A stretch of 64,000 bases of DNA, taken from NCBI GenBank assembly GCA_016713585.1, contig JADJOV010000002.1, positions 434,001-498,000 of the forward strand, read 5' to 3'. Shown one piece after another: positions 36,471 through 46,745 of this stretch. The stretch comes from Bdellovibrionales bacterium. GTDB lineage: Bacteria; Bdellovibrionota; Bdellovibrionia; Bdellovibrionales; Bdellovibrionaceae. The notes under the pieces are model-generated. The model did not search any database. It was not told the DNA's origin and worked only from the letters and a program-made list of their open reading frames with translations. Every line of letters starts with the position of its first letter. The first letter of the stretch is position 1. Both the position numbers and the translations under genes were made by a program.

Positions 36471-37288
36471 CTAAGCCTTGGGCTGTGGCTTGAATAAATT
36501 GAGCTCATTTTGTGCTAACATAAGATCGTATTTGGCTTGGGTCAGCTCCAATCTTGTTTGATTGAGGTCCAGCTTAGCCTGAATAAGGTCATATATCTGC
36601 AACTGCTTAGCACCCAACCCAGCAAAATAATTAATAAACAACTTCTTATCTAGATAATCTTGCTTGAGTGGCTCCAACACTTTATTGCTTGGCGCATTGT
36701 TAAGCTGTAGAACTCCAAGCCCATGGGAGTGAACGAATTCCAGGTTTGAAGGATACAAAACTCTCAACTCTTCCCAAAGCTTCCATACACCAAAATTAAA
36801 ATCTCGAACATTTGTATCATGAAACAAAACGATAGCCCCTGGTGCAAGCTTCGGAAGCCAAGTTTTAAAATCATTAGAAACTGCTTCATAGGTGTGCAGG
36901 CCATCAATGTGCAAAAGATCTATGGTTTCGTCGGCAAAAGAAGAAGTAGCCGCCTCAAAGGTCATTCTCATCAATCGCGAAAAACCAGCATAGTGCTCCT
37001 GATGATAATCATTAACGCTAAAAAAACCTCGTCTGAATAATGACCTGCATGTTCGTCACCCAGCCAGGTATCAATTGCATAACATTTGGATGATAACCCG
37101 CCCTCTACAACACTTTGACAGAATGTAAAATAGGAATTGCCGCTGTGGGTTCCAAGTTCAACAAATATTTTCGGTGAAACCTCCTTCATGATCCAGGAGG
37201 CAAACGGAAGGTGACCAACCCAAGAGTTAGGAAATTTAAGCGACTTCGCCGAAAAACTTGCCGCATCCAACAAATTATTTAAATTCAT
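36471..37288 (-). CDS. Class I methyltransferase with C-terminal coiled coil (one frame break)
   Basis: The SAM-binding motif is IFVELGTHSGNSYF (near residue 41), followed by YAIDTWLGDEHAGHY and later LLHIDGLHTYEAV and VLFHDTNV, as in the Methyltransf_24 group. The frame breaks near 37025 (one T missing in a T run); repair gives FFSVNDYHQEHYAGFSRLMRM. The last ~40 residues are heptad-like (LDLNQTRLELTQAKYDLMLAQ), a likely coiled coil. The start overlaps the wzt stop by 4 bases. The arrangement wzm-wzt-methyltransferase/coiled coil resembles O-antigen chain-terminating systems. Target is inferred. Confidence 0.78.
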
Positions 37289-38643
37289 ATGTTTCTCACT
37301 CTTATGTTTTGCATTGGTACGCCAACTAGACCTGTGCTAACACTACTGCTGTGTGATTTAAACAATAGCGCGTCATGAATCCAGTGGTGCTGAATATGTT
37401 CCATCTGTGTGCCTTCGGCAAGTGCCGCTGTAATCGAATAGTTACCGCTAGGCAATATAGGCATTCTAAACTCAAACTCTGCTTCAAACTTCTGTCCTGG
37501 TTGAACAATAGCTCCAGCTTGATTGGAAAAATTAACAGTATTATCGCCAAACAGATGTTGCCCAAGACGGTCATTTACCAGGAATCCAATGATTGGATTA
37601 ATCATCTCTTTACTTGCTTGCGCCGTGATAACTAATCCCACCTTTTCACCCCCGACGATCCAGGACAAAGGCCTTTGGCCCTCATCTACCATTCGAACTG
37701 ATACTATACTCCCACTCCCTTTTCCGAAACTGGTCGCCTCTGGGGAAAAACTGAAAAGCTCGATATCATTTCTAAACTGAGTCGAATTAATAAAATTCAA
37801 CCGCATATCTCTAAATTCATCAACATGAAATCTGGATTTCTCTTCCCTTGCTTCCGGCAAAGGTTCAGAAACTACATTTTCCGAATCACAAATTTCAGCA
37901 AGGTATCTCTGGGCCACCTCTTTAGGGTTTCCTTCGCACTTCAAAGATCCATTTTCAAGCCAGATTGCGCGCTGACATAGATTTATTACGGCACCAGTGT
38001 CGTGACTAACAAATATGACAGTTCCATGTTCCATGAACTTACGAAGAAACCGCATGCATTTTTGAGTGAAAAAAGCATCCCCGACAGCCAACGCCTCATC
38101 GATAACTAAAATGTCCGCATCCACATGGGCAATGACAGCAAACGCTAAGCGAACCATCATTCCGCTGGAATAGGTCTTTACTGGCTGCTCTATAAAATCC
38201 CCAATATCAGCAAATGCGGAGATTTCTTCAAATCGCCGGTCAGTTTCATCTTTAGATAAACCTAGAACAGCGGCATTCAAATAGACGTTCTCACGTCCTG
38301 TAAATTCAGGATTGAAACCCGACCCAAGTTCCAAGAGGGCCGCCACTCTACCGCAAGTAGCTACGCCACCACTCGAGGGAGTGAGAGTTCCGCAAATAAT
38401 CTGAAGTAACGTTGACTTCCACTGCCATTTCGACCAATGATTCCAACCGTCTCGCTCTTTTTATGGAGAAAGAAACATCTCTAAGAGCCCAAAAATCATT
38501 AAAATACTGCCGCCTTTTCCGACCCAAAATCCCACTTATTGTGGCAAAACAAATTGTTTAAGGCGATCCCCCGGTGAACTATATATTTCATACCTTTTGC
38601 TAACATTTTTTACATCTATTGCAAGATTTGAATCAGAGGACAT
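37285..38643 (-). CDS. wzt: ABC transporter ATP-binding protein for O-antigen export, Wzt type (three frame breaks in the N-terminal third)
   Basis: The intact part (38346 to 37285) has the ABC signature YSSGMMVRLAFA, Walker B ILVIDEALAVGD and the H-loop VSHD. A C-terminal Wzt domain of about 170 residues with beta-rich character may recognise the O-antigen end. Upstream, the N-terminus is recovered from ATG 38643 (LAIDVKNVSKRYEIY, RQYFNDFWALRDVSF, then Walker A GRNGSGKST) after restoring one A near 38537, one near 38458 and one near 38411. The corrected length is about 453 residues. The ATG lies inside the end of the permease gene (11-base overlap). Confidence 0.88.
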
Positions 38644-39487
38644 CTGCAAATCCCTTTCGAGTTTTTTGAAACCATACAAATCCTGCCCAACTCACAATTG
38701 TTGCAATCATAAAATACAGACCTAGCCCTATCCAATTGGGTGGGCGACCCCAAATAAGAACTTCACGAGCCTGTTCAATTATGAAAGTCGATGGATTTGC
38801 TAAAATAAACAATCTCAGATCTTCAGGAACTGCAGAAATTGGATAAAAAACCGGGGAAAGAAACATCAGGACAGTGGTGAGCAATCCAATGCTCTGCCCG
38901 ACATCTCTCAAAAAAACTCCCACCGAGGCTAAAAGCCATGAAAAACCAACGCTGAGAATAATCAGAGGAATCAAAACAAAAGGTATAAAAACAACCGTCC
39001 AGTTCAAAGACCCGTTAAAAATCAGAACTGCCGCCAGCAAAACGCTAAGACTAACCAATGCATGAAATAAGGCCGCACAAATTGAAACAATTGACAAAAT
39101 CTCAATTGGAAATACGACTTTCTTAACAAAATTAACATTCGAAATAATCAGCCCTGGGGCTCGATTTAACACCTCATTAACAAAGTTCAACACAATCAAT
39201 CCGACAAATAAGACAAGCGCGAAGTCAGTCTTACTTTCACCCTGCTCAGCTCCATGCCAGCGCGACTTAAATACAACTGAGAACACAAATGTATAAACAA
39301 AAAGCATAAATATTGGATTGAAAAGCGACCAGGCTAGGCCCAACATAGAGCCCTTATAACGACCTATAACTTCTCTTCTCGTCATTTGTAAAATAAGTTG
39401 TCGATTAACAAAAAAAACCCCAAGCAATGCTCCAAAGGATGTTGGAGAAGGAGCGTGTGGATTAACAGGAATAGCTCGCCCTATCAC
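38633..39487 (-). CDS. wzm: ABC transporter permease for O-antigen export, Wzm type
   Basis: The protein of 284 residues has six predicted membrane helices of the ABC-2 polysaccharide-export family: RREVIGRYKGSMLGLAWSLF near the N-terminus, NVNFVKKVVFPIEILS, and FLSPVFYPISAVPEDLR. With Wzt it would export a complete undecaprenyl-linked chain to the periplasm. The start is GTG at 39487. It is divergent from the membrane protein gene at 39772; the 284-base gap holds no recognised gene. The frame is intact. Confidence 0.9.
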   Translation of the reverse strand: MIGRAIPVNPHAPSPTSFGALLGVFFVNRQLILQMTRREVIGRYKGSMLGLAWSLFNPIFMLFVYTFVFSVVFKSRWHGAEQGESKTDFALVLFVGLIVLNFVNEVLNRAPGLIISNVNFVKKVVFPIEILSIVSICAALFHALVSLSVLLAAVLIFNGSLNWTVVFIPFVLIPLIILSVGFSWLLASVGVFLRDVGQSIGLLTTVLMFLSPVFYPISAVPEDLRLFILANPSTFIIEQAREVLIWGRPPNWIGLGLYFMIATIVSWAGFVWFQKTRKGFADVL

Positions 39488-39771
39488 GCAAAAGACCTAC
39501 GCTCTTCTCTCACCATTGGCTGCGGATACATTCGCTACCTCACAATTGCTTCTTTCAAGGGACATAGAACAAAAACAAATACCTCAAAGAAGCTCTTTAT
39601 GTTAGCTTTTTCAAGGCGTTGAGGGGTTTCCGTTTATATCGCGGCGCGAAGAATCTGAACGCTGCCCCCGAGTAATGGCGCTAGGCCCGAGTAAAAACGG
39701 AATTGCTAAGGTCAGTCAACTGCGGGGCCGACGAATCGGGTTATGTTTTTCAATTTTGGGAGAGTTATCAA

Positions 39772-41234
39772 ATGGAAACTTCAGCCCCCACTAAAACGCA
39801 ATCAATACTTCAATATTCGGCATTCGTATTTGTACTTCTTGGATTGAAATTGGCTGTAATTCATAATTTTGGAAATGCAACCCCCTTTTGGGACCAATGG
39901 GACGCAGAGTGGGCTAACATTTATGAGCCTTACCTCAAAGGGACGCTCCAGTGGAATGATTTTTTCAGCTTAGTAAATGAGCACCGAACCATACTGACAA
40001 AGCTGCTTGCTTTGGCGGAACTTATCGTCAATGGAAAGTGGAATCCACTTTTTCAAATGACCATTAATGCTTTCCTTCATGTAGGAATAATTGCCCTCAT
40101 GGTAAGAAAATTGAGTTTGGCCTCCGGTGAAAGATATCAAGGATATCTATTAGTTTTTGCGGTTGTCCTCTTTGGCCTTCCCTACGGGTGGGAAAACACT
40201 CTAGCTGGATTTCAATCACTATTCTATTTCGTCCTGCTCTTTAGTGTTTTGGCAATTTGGCATACGTCTGCTCATAGGCCCCTTTCTCTCCCTTGGTGGC
40301 GGGGTGTTGTTTTTGGAGTGTATTCTTTTTGTCCCTAGCCTCGGGAGTGTTTTCACTTTTGGCTGCTTCACTTGGAGGACTCGTTGTTTATTTTACTGAG
40401 AGCAGAAAAAACAAGACCTACCTACTTAGCACGGCAATTTTACTATTCCTGGGTATTATCAGGGCATTAACAACCCCAACTTTACCCTATCATGCAGACC
40501 TCAAAGCAAGTTCACTTGGACATTTTTTGGGTGCTTTATCTGCGGTTTTGTCATGGCCTGCCCAAACGAGTGTTATAGCGGCGATCATTCGAAATCTTCC
40601 CGGATTGGTTTTTGTTATCTCTGTTCTAAGAGAACGTCCAAAGGTCGACGACAAACGATGGTTTCTTTTTGTACTATTTTTTATGGACGCTGGGAACCGC
40701 AGTAAGCATGGCCTATGCCCGAGCGAGTGGTCCAACAGCATCACGATACTTAGATGTTATTGCAGTTTCAATAATCATAAATCTTGCTTGCTTTTTCCCT
40801 CCTCTGACATTTTTGTGGGTTGCTCTTGTTGTGACATCACTCGGACTGAAAACTTTTAATCATGTTCCAAGAGAACTTTTAGTTAAACGACAGGCAAGTT
40901 ATAAACAGGAGATTAATGTTCGCAATTTCATGACTTCAGGCGACCCAAGCGATCTGCAAGATAAGCCATTTTGATATCCCATATCAGATTCAAATCGATT
41001 AGTCCTTATCTTAAGATCGCGTTTAGTGCGAGAATTCTGCCCAATCATATTTTGCCAAACTCAAATAGCATTCATGTACTTTTGGGCAAAGAAAGGATTC
41101 CGGTGGGGCGACCCACTGGTGGGAAATTAGATGCTCTGATTAATTTGCTGCTAGAGAATTATGCCTTTTCTATCGGCCTTGGTTTGATGTTATTTTTCGT
41201 ATCTCTAGGATTAAGACTGAAGAGAGGCAAATAG
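39772..41234 (+). CDS. Polytopic membrane protein, GT-C glycosyltransferase-like (at least three frame breaks)
   Basis: ATG 39772 has GGAGAG about 8 bases upstream. The protein has about 488 corrected residues with about 9-10 membrane helices. After the first helix the periplasmic loop reads PFWDQWDAEW and EHRTILTKLL, resembling the acidic catalytic loop of GT-C polyprenol-dependent glycosyltransferases. Breaks occur near 40333 (one T missing), 40668 and 40971-40980. The exact path at the last break is uncertain. The C-terminal segment (ILPNHILPNSN, GLGLMLFFVSLGLRLK) ends at 41234, overlapping the converging SDR gene by 24 bases. Confidence 0.6.
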
Positions 41235-42128
41235 GTAGTTAAACATCGGCCAAAATAAATTAACAAATTCGGAAAGACTTCTTCTGGGTCTCACCGTTTT
41301 CAAAACTCTCGAAAGGCGGATCATATCACCTGAAATATATGGCGGATCATTCTTTCGTATCCTCTTGGGATCAACAACGATTTCCTTTTTGAGTGAGTTA
41401 TTCTTGCCAGCTCCTGGACCAATTCTGACAAAAAAGAAATCGTTACCAGCACATAAGTTAAACACACTTGAATCAAAAACATGATCCTCTAGCTCAGTCA
41501 TCAAACCCAGTTCATTTATCAAATCTTGAATCAGTCCAATGTCTCGTTGAACAGTTAATGAGCCCACACTGATCACGTCAGAACTTTGATTCATCAACTG
41601 CTGATAAAAGCCAGGAAGAAAAAACGAAGGATCTTGGCTCTTATGTGTGTGATTAAAAAGTCTCAATATAAGCGACTTCGTGCCCCATCTTGTAAATGCA
41701 ATCCTCAATAGGTCTTCACAAAGAAGTTTGGACTTAGCATATACTGTCTTTGGCCCAATAGGAAAATCTTCATCAATTTTTAGCTTGTTACTAAGTTTTG
41801 AAAAATCATATACATAGGCTGAACTTGGAAAAATAATTTTTGCGCTTGTCTGATACTCGTTAATTGCCTCAATCAAAAATTGTGTCCCAATAACATTAAC
41901 TCGATAGGCCTCGACAGGATTTTCTTCACAAACTAAATTATGACTAATACCTGCCAAATGAAAAACAAAATCAAATTGGGCCTTCTCTAGGATTTTACTT
42001 ATTTCTAAGGGTACAGTTATATCGAAGTATTCATTACTAACGCTATGGCCATTTTTGATTAATACCTTCGCAAGATGCTTGCCAATAAAACTCGTGTTCC
42101 CACCTGTTATCAGTATCTTTTTACCCAA
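41211..42128 (-). CDS. SDR family GDP-4-dehydro-6-deoxymannose reductase-like protein
   Basis: The protein of 305 residues is an extended SDR: TGGNTSFIGKHLAKVL (NAD(P) motif, altered spacing), HLAGISHNLVCEENP, and YAKSK (Tyr-x3-Lys). FNHTHKSQDPSFFLPGFYQQL and DIGLIQDLINEL resemble RMD-type reductases. It lies directly downstream of gmd, so it probably reduces GDP-4-dehydro-6-deoxymannose to GDP-D-rhamnose, although other 4-keto sugars are possible. It is the last gene of the long minus-strand unit. The frame is intact. Confidence 0.72.
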   Translation of the reverse strand: MGKKILITGGNTSFIGKHLAKVLIKNGHSVSNEYFDITVPLEISKILEKAQFDFVFHLAGISHNLVCEENPVEAYRVNVIGTQFLIEAINEYQTSAKIIFPSSAYVYDFSKLSNKLKIDEDFPIGPKTVYAKSKLLCEDLLRIAFTRWGTKSLILRLFNHTHKSQDPSFFLPGFYQQLMNQSSDVISVGSLTVQRDIGLIQDLINELGLMTELEDHVFDSSVFNLCAGNDFFFVRIGPGAGKNNSLKKEIVVDPKRIRKNDPPYISGDMIRLSRVLKTVRPRRSLSEFVNLFWPMFNYLFASLQS

Positions 42129-42136
42129 TGGGGCTC

Positions 42137-43106
42137 CTAATTTTTTATTGACTGTTTCACTAACGCCAGATCACTCTCCACCATCATTTTGACAAGCTGC
42201 TTGAAACTGGTTTTGGGCGCCCAGTTCAGTTTCTTCCTCGCCTTTGTGGAATCTCCAATCAGCAAATCAACCTCTGCTGGTCGCATAAACTTTGGATCAA
42301 TTTTGACATATTTCTTCCAGTCCAAATCAGCATACTCAAAAGCCAATTCAACGAACTCTTTAACTGTATGCGCCTCATCTGTTGATATAACATAATCATC
42401 CGGCTGATCTTGTTGCATCATCAGCCACATAGCCTCAACATAATCACTAGCAAATCCCCAATCACGCTTTGCATCTAAGTTTCCCAGTCGCAATTCATCA
42501 GAAAGACCGTGCCTGATTTTAGCTACATGATAGGTAATTTTTCGTGTCACGAACTCAAGACCCCTGCGAGGGGACTCATGATTAAACAAAATCCCGCTTG
42601 ACGCATGAAGATTATAAGATTCTCTATAGTTCACCGTTGCCCAATGCCCATAAAGCTTCGCCACCCCATAAGGAGATCGGGGATAGAAAGAGGTCTTTTC
42701 AGACTGCGGGACCGTCTGAACTTTACCAAACATCTCACTACTAGATGCTTGATAAAAGCGAGCCTTTGGAACAGTTCTTCGCATTGCCTCGAGAACTCGT
42801 CACACCCACCGCTGTAAACTCGGCGGTCAAAACTGGTTGATCCCAAGATGTTTGGACAAAACTTTGAGACGCTAAATTATAAATTTCATCCGGAGAACAG
42901 GCCTCCATGGCATCCAACAGTGAAGAAGAATCAAGAAGATCGCCAGAAACAAGTTCAACTCTATCTATGAGGTGACCACTTCTCTCCGTGATAACTGTGG
43001 ACGAGCGCCTTGTTAACCCTACAACGCGCTAACCTTTTGAAAGAAGTAATTCAGCCAAATAAGATCCATCTTGCCCCGTGATGCCAGTAATAAGTGCAGT
43101 TTTCAT
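42137..43106 (-). CDS. gmd: GDP-mannose 4,6-dehydratase (in-frame stop and frame break)
   Basis: The enzyme makes GDP-4-dehydro-6-deoxymannose. The N-terminus from ATG 43106 reads LITGITGQDGSYLAELLLSKG, as in GMD proteins. TAG at codon 26 (43029-43031) stands where GMD has Tyr, and the same frame then resumes with RVVGLTRRSS. A one-base break near 42795 precedes the intact C-terminal two thirds: SSSEMFGKV (Ser/Glu of the active site), YGVAKLYGHW (Tyr-x3-Lys), NHESPRRG and GNLDAKRDWG. Length about 323 residues is normal. The C-terminal product alone would lack the NADP site. Confidence 0.88.
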
Positions 43107-43124
43107 AAACGATCCTTTGCTCTA

Positions 43125-44611
43125 TTATTGATTAAAAAGTGAGATCAGACTGTTGATTGGCTTCTCCCATAAGAATTCATCTTTAACGACCCGATATGCC
43201 CGTTCTCCCATTTTCTTGGCGAATTCCTTATCTTTGAGCAATTTAATTATATAATTTGAATACTCAGTCGGGTCGTCGCTAATAAAAACAGACACCTCAT
43301 TCTGATACGGGGTTCCACAACACCCTATGCTAGTCGATGCAATAGGCTTCGCGAGAATAGCATATTGATTAACCTTCCCACGTAATCCGGCTCCATTGAT
43401 AAGAGGTGCAGCACAAACCTCCATTTTCTGTAACTCAGAAACAACATCTTCTATTGGCCCCTGCCAACTGACTGATGATTCAAAATGAGCGTAATTTGGC
43501 CTCACTCGATCCAAAGGACCTTTGCCCATAATTACAAATCGGTAGCGCGGAATAGCTTTAAGAATCTGCGCATGACAGTGATCCAAATACCAGACGATTC
43601 CCTCAATATTCGGGTAATGATCAAAGTTTCCTATAAAACCTACAGTGTCTGGAATAACTGCTGACTTTGACGCTAAAATTTTTTCTAGCATAACATGCCT
43701 AGAGATTCCAGTTTTAATAATTGCGACTCCCTTACTCATTGAAAAATCTTATCAACAAATTCAGCATCTTTCTCCGTTAAACAAATAAGTTTATCTGCAA
43801 TCAACGCGGCCTTTTTTTCTAAATGATGATTGGTCAAAAACTCACCGACCTTTTGATGCATTTTTTTCAAGGAGTGCTCTTGAAACATTGTCTGAATATC
43901 CATCCACACACGTCTGGTGGTCACTTCAATGTATTCAAATGCCTTCGACTTTATTTGCCCAGTTGATTCCTCCATTAAGTCCACGGATTGGGGCCAAATG
44001 AAATAGCCAAAATCAAAATCAATCTTTGTCGATTTAATCCACTCTTCAAAATCAGAAACTAAAAAACCTGACGAAGGCACGAACGCTGAAGAAGCTAAAA
44101 ATGACTTCAAACCTTTCTGCGTTTCAAACTCATCGCCATCCGGCTTAACCGAGAAAAGATGCACTTGATATCCCAGCAAACTCAATTCATGCATAAGGTC
44201 AAAGGCGCGAAGACCTCCACCATGATTTAAACTTGGAAAAACACTGGTAACAAATACAATATTCCCACCTGGCTTGAGCATCGTCGAGGTTACCTTATTT
44301 AGGGGAATTCGACGCTCCGCGATTGCTAAAAGGTCCCTGATGGCAATACCGTGAAAAAAACTAGACTCCCAAAATTGAGTCGAAAGGTATCTTCTACCAA
44401 CAGTTGTGTTACCACCCTCTAGCTCAACCAACTTCGTCAATAGAATCTCGACCTCAACCTGAAATGCATCCGCCCACTTTGAAACAATCGCCTGATGCTG
44501 CAAAAACATAGTGAGTTTAATAGAAAATAGCTTTCGAAAAACCCGAACAATATAAGAATGGTAAACACAAGAAAGACAAGATCTGGCTGACTGCTTAATT
44601 ATACTCTTCAT
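43125..44611 (-). CDS. Family 4 glycosyltransferase (one frame break)
   Basis: The two frames (44611 to 43736, and 43739 to 43125) fit one GT-B protein of about 495 residues. The N-terminal part has GGNIVFVTSVFPSLNHGGGLRAF, the typical acceptor-domain start, after a helical extension of about 110 residues. The second part begins at the linker and contains TVGFIGNFDHYPN and APLINGAGLRGKVNQYAILAKPI, the donor-binding region. The frame changes at a T run near 43740; one added T gives IFSMSKGV. The alternative is two coupled genes overlapping as ATGA. Confidence 0.75.
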
Positions 44612-44639
44612 ACACTACCCTTTAAACAAGGCCTCATTA

Positions 44640-45209
44640 TCATATTTGAATATCCGAATTAAACAAAGGAAAGTACTTGGTTTTATAAGTTAGACCTCTA
44701 TTTCGCGTCCCTATTTTTTTAGCTGGACACCCGGCGACAATTGTATAGGGATCAACTGACTTGGTCACAACAGAACCTGCACCAACAACAGCGCCTTCAC
44801 CGATTTGAACCCCCGGCAAAATTGTTGACCTGGTTCCAATCCAAACATGATCACCAATAGTGACAGCACCAATTTTTCCAGCAAAGTCGGAACTCTGCAC
44901 ATCATGGGTGAGAGTCTGAATGATTGTATAATGAGAAATGTTAACATTATTGCCGATTGTCAGAGAAAAGCGGCCGTCAAGATAAGTAAATCGATTAATC
45001 ACCGAATTCGAACCAATGCTAATCTGAGCACCGAATTCGCCACCTGCGACAAAACAACCATAGTGAATACTCGAATCCTGACCAATTTTAATTCCCAAGA
45101 TCCTCTTCAAAAACGTATGACGAAGCCAGTAAGAGGGCTGCTTCATTATTATACCATTTGCTAGGTAGTAGAAATTCCCAAAAAGAATCTTCCGTAAAAA
45201 ACTCGCCAC
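44640..45209 (-). CDS. Hexapeptide-repeat O-acetyltransferase
   Basis: This 189-residue left-handed beta-helix protein of the WbbJ/maltose acetyltransferase-like group has hexapeptide repeats from about residue 40 (IGQDSSIHYGC, IGSNSVINRF, IGDHVWIGTRSTILPGVQIGEGAVVGAGSVV). The catalytic His is in LTHDV. It would transfer an acetyl group from acetyl-CoA to a sugar of the polysaccharide. It sits between two glycosyltransferases in the minus-strand operon. The frame is intact. Confidence 0.88.
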   Translation of the reverse strand: MASFLRKILFGNFYYLANGIIMKQPSYWLRHTFLKRILGIKIGQDSSIHYGCFVAGGEFGAQISIGSNSVINRFTYLDGRFSLTIGNNVNISHYTIIQTLTHDVQSSDFAGKIGAVTIGDHVWIGTRSTILPGVQIGEGAVVGAGSVVTKSVDPYTIVAGCPAKKIGTRNRGLTYKTKYFPLFNSDIQI

Positions 45210-45214
45210 GCGCC

Positions 45215-46339
45215 CTATCCCTGTTGAATTCTCAACCCTGCCTGCCGAAAAAGGTTGACTAGCCGACTGAAACCGTTTCGATCACCAAATATTCCCATGA
45301 AGAAGTAAACTGGAATTAATAAAATCCCTTGAACGTAAATATTCAATCGACTATTTTTACGAATTCCCCAAGCAATTAAAGCCCAAAAACTTAAATTTTG
45401 AATTTCATCTGCCTGAAGATAAAGACCCTTAAGATAAGATTTCAGCATAATTTCATATCCGCCACAGGCACGCTGTGACAACGCACTGGGGTGACGATAA
45501 TTCCAATCATGTTCCGCAAGCATCCCGTCGACTAAAGTGGTTACATAGGTCTGCCAAACAACATTATGCTTGCGTTCATAATACGCACGGTTTTTAGCCA
45601 TTAAATCTGAAAGTGTTTTTTTCTTAAGTCGAGAAAAGGAAGCACTTCCCCAGTGATGCACAAAAACATCTCGTGCAATTTTTATCTCAAAGCTGCCTTG
45701 TAAGGCTCGAACACAATAGTCATCGTCTTCAAACATTCCAAGCCCAAACTCTTCATCCAAAAGTCCAATTTTCTGAAAGACCTGCGTTGGACCTAAAACG
45801 CAGAAAAATCCCAGCATCGGCGTCGAAACTATATTTCCTTTATGCAATTGAGTCCAATTGCTTCCAAACTCAAAAACATTCCGCAGGGTAGACATTGACG
45901 TACTTTCAATTTCATACAGCAGGGGAATAATCTGCTCATTGCCGACGTTATTTGAAACAGGACCAACAAGTCCATTGACATTATGTCCGATCAAATTGTC
46001 GAGCCAGAAATCTGATACAATTGTGTCATTATTTAATAAACAAATATGGGTAAATTCCAAACGATCAAATGCAATCTTCAAACCAACATTGTTTCCACCT
46101 GAGAAACCCTTATTTGCCTCATTTTCAATGAACGTTCCAACAATTCTCTTTTCGCCAACAAGCCTAGAAAATGTATTCTTGATGAGGCCGAGCTCTTCCG
46201 ACTTAGACTTATTATCAATCAGAATGACCTCTGACGCCGTCTCGTTCTTGGCTGTGCAAAGGGACTCAAGCATCAAGCAGGTGACATCAGCCCTGTTATA
46301 TGTGACAACAATAATTGCTGTTTTTTGATTCTTTCTCAT
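45215..46339 (-). CDS. Family 2 glycosyltransferase, WbbL/rhamnosyltransferase-like
   Basis: The protein of 374 residues has a GT-A domain: TAIIVVTYNRADVTCLMLESL, LIDNKSKSEE, ANKGFSGGNNVGLK and the nucleotide-binding LLNNDTIV. GLGMFEDDDYCVRA contains the likely catalytic base region, and HHWGSASF is a common motif in rhamnosyltransferases. The C-terminus has one or two hydrophobic segments that may anchor it to the inner membrane. It is 6 bases upstream of the acetyltransferase gene. The frame is intact. Confidence 0.85.
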   Translation of the reverse strand: MRKNQKTAIIVVTYNRADVTCLMLESLCTAKNETASEVILIDNKSKSEELGLIKNTFSRLVGEKRIVGTFIENEANKGFSGGNNVGLKIAFDRLEFTHICLLNNDTIVSDFWLDNLIGHNVNGLVGPVSNNVGNEQIIPLLYEIESTSMSTLRNVFEFGSNWTQLHKGNIVSTPMLGFFCVLGPTQVFQKIGLLDEEFGLGMFEDDDYCVRALQGSFEIKIARDVFVHHWGSASFSRLKKKTLSDLMAKNRAYYERKHNVVWQTYVTTLVDGMLAEHDWNYRHPSALSQRACGGYEIMLKSYLKGLYLQADEIQNLSFWALIAWGIRKNSRLNIYVQGILLIPVYFFMGIFGDRNGFSRLVNLFRQAGLRIQQG

Positions 46340-46409
46340 ATGTTAGGCTCTTTTGACATAAGTAGTTCTCTAAGTCGACTTCTATAGGATTAACACCGTG
46401 TCATAGGCC

Positions 46410-46745
46410 TTAGTTTAATTTCCGTAAGAGGGATATTTCTTTTTCCAGCCGCTTAATTTCGATATGTTGGCTTGAAACAATAACGGACAAATGAAGAAGA
46501 TTCGTTAATACTGCTCCTAATACGACAACAAGTATCGCCGCCGGACCAAACTGAACTCCCGTGATTGCGACGACAAGGGGAATAAGGTCCGAAAAGAAAC
46601 CGAGACCCAAAAAGATTGTCCCCATGATTAGCCATGATGCGGCGTATATATTATACATTCTACGCCGTCGAATCAAAAAAGAGACAACCACAAAAATTGA
46701 AATGCCAACCAGAACGCTAATAATTCTTGAATTAAGGCTCATCAT
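46410..46745 (-). CDS. DUF2304-family small membrane protein
   Basis: The protein of 111 residues has three predicted membrane helices (about 8-26, 35-52, 60-90) and a charged helical C-terminus (IEIKRLEKEISLL). The loop RRRRMYNIYAASWLIMG is typical of DUF2304 proteins, which sit next to dolichol-phosphate-mannose-synthase-like GT2 genes. Here it overlaps the fused nucleotidyltransferase-GT2 gene by 4 bases. It probably helps anchor or regulate that transferase at the membrane. Confidence 0.75.
   Translation of the reverse strand: MMSLNSRIISVLVGISIFVVVSFLIRRRRMYNIYAASWLIMGTIFLGLGFFSDLIPLVVAITGVQFGPAAILVVVLGAVLTNLLHLSVIVSSQHIEIKRLEKEISLLRKLN

Noticed and set aside
39488..39771. A short gene between wzm and the membrane protein
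   Set aside because: Only short unconvincing frames are present; the gap between divergent genes is better viewed as a promoter region.
43736..43739. Two separate coupled genes at the GT4 (43125-44611) ATGA junction
   Set aside because: The halves together make one normal GT-B enzyme; a lone C-terminal half starting at MSKGV would lack the acceptor domain, and one added T restores the frame.
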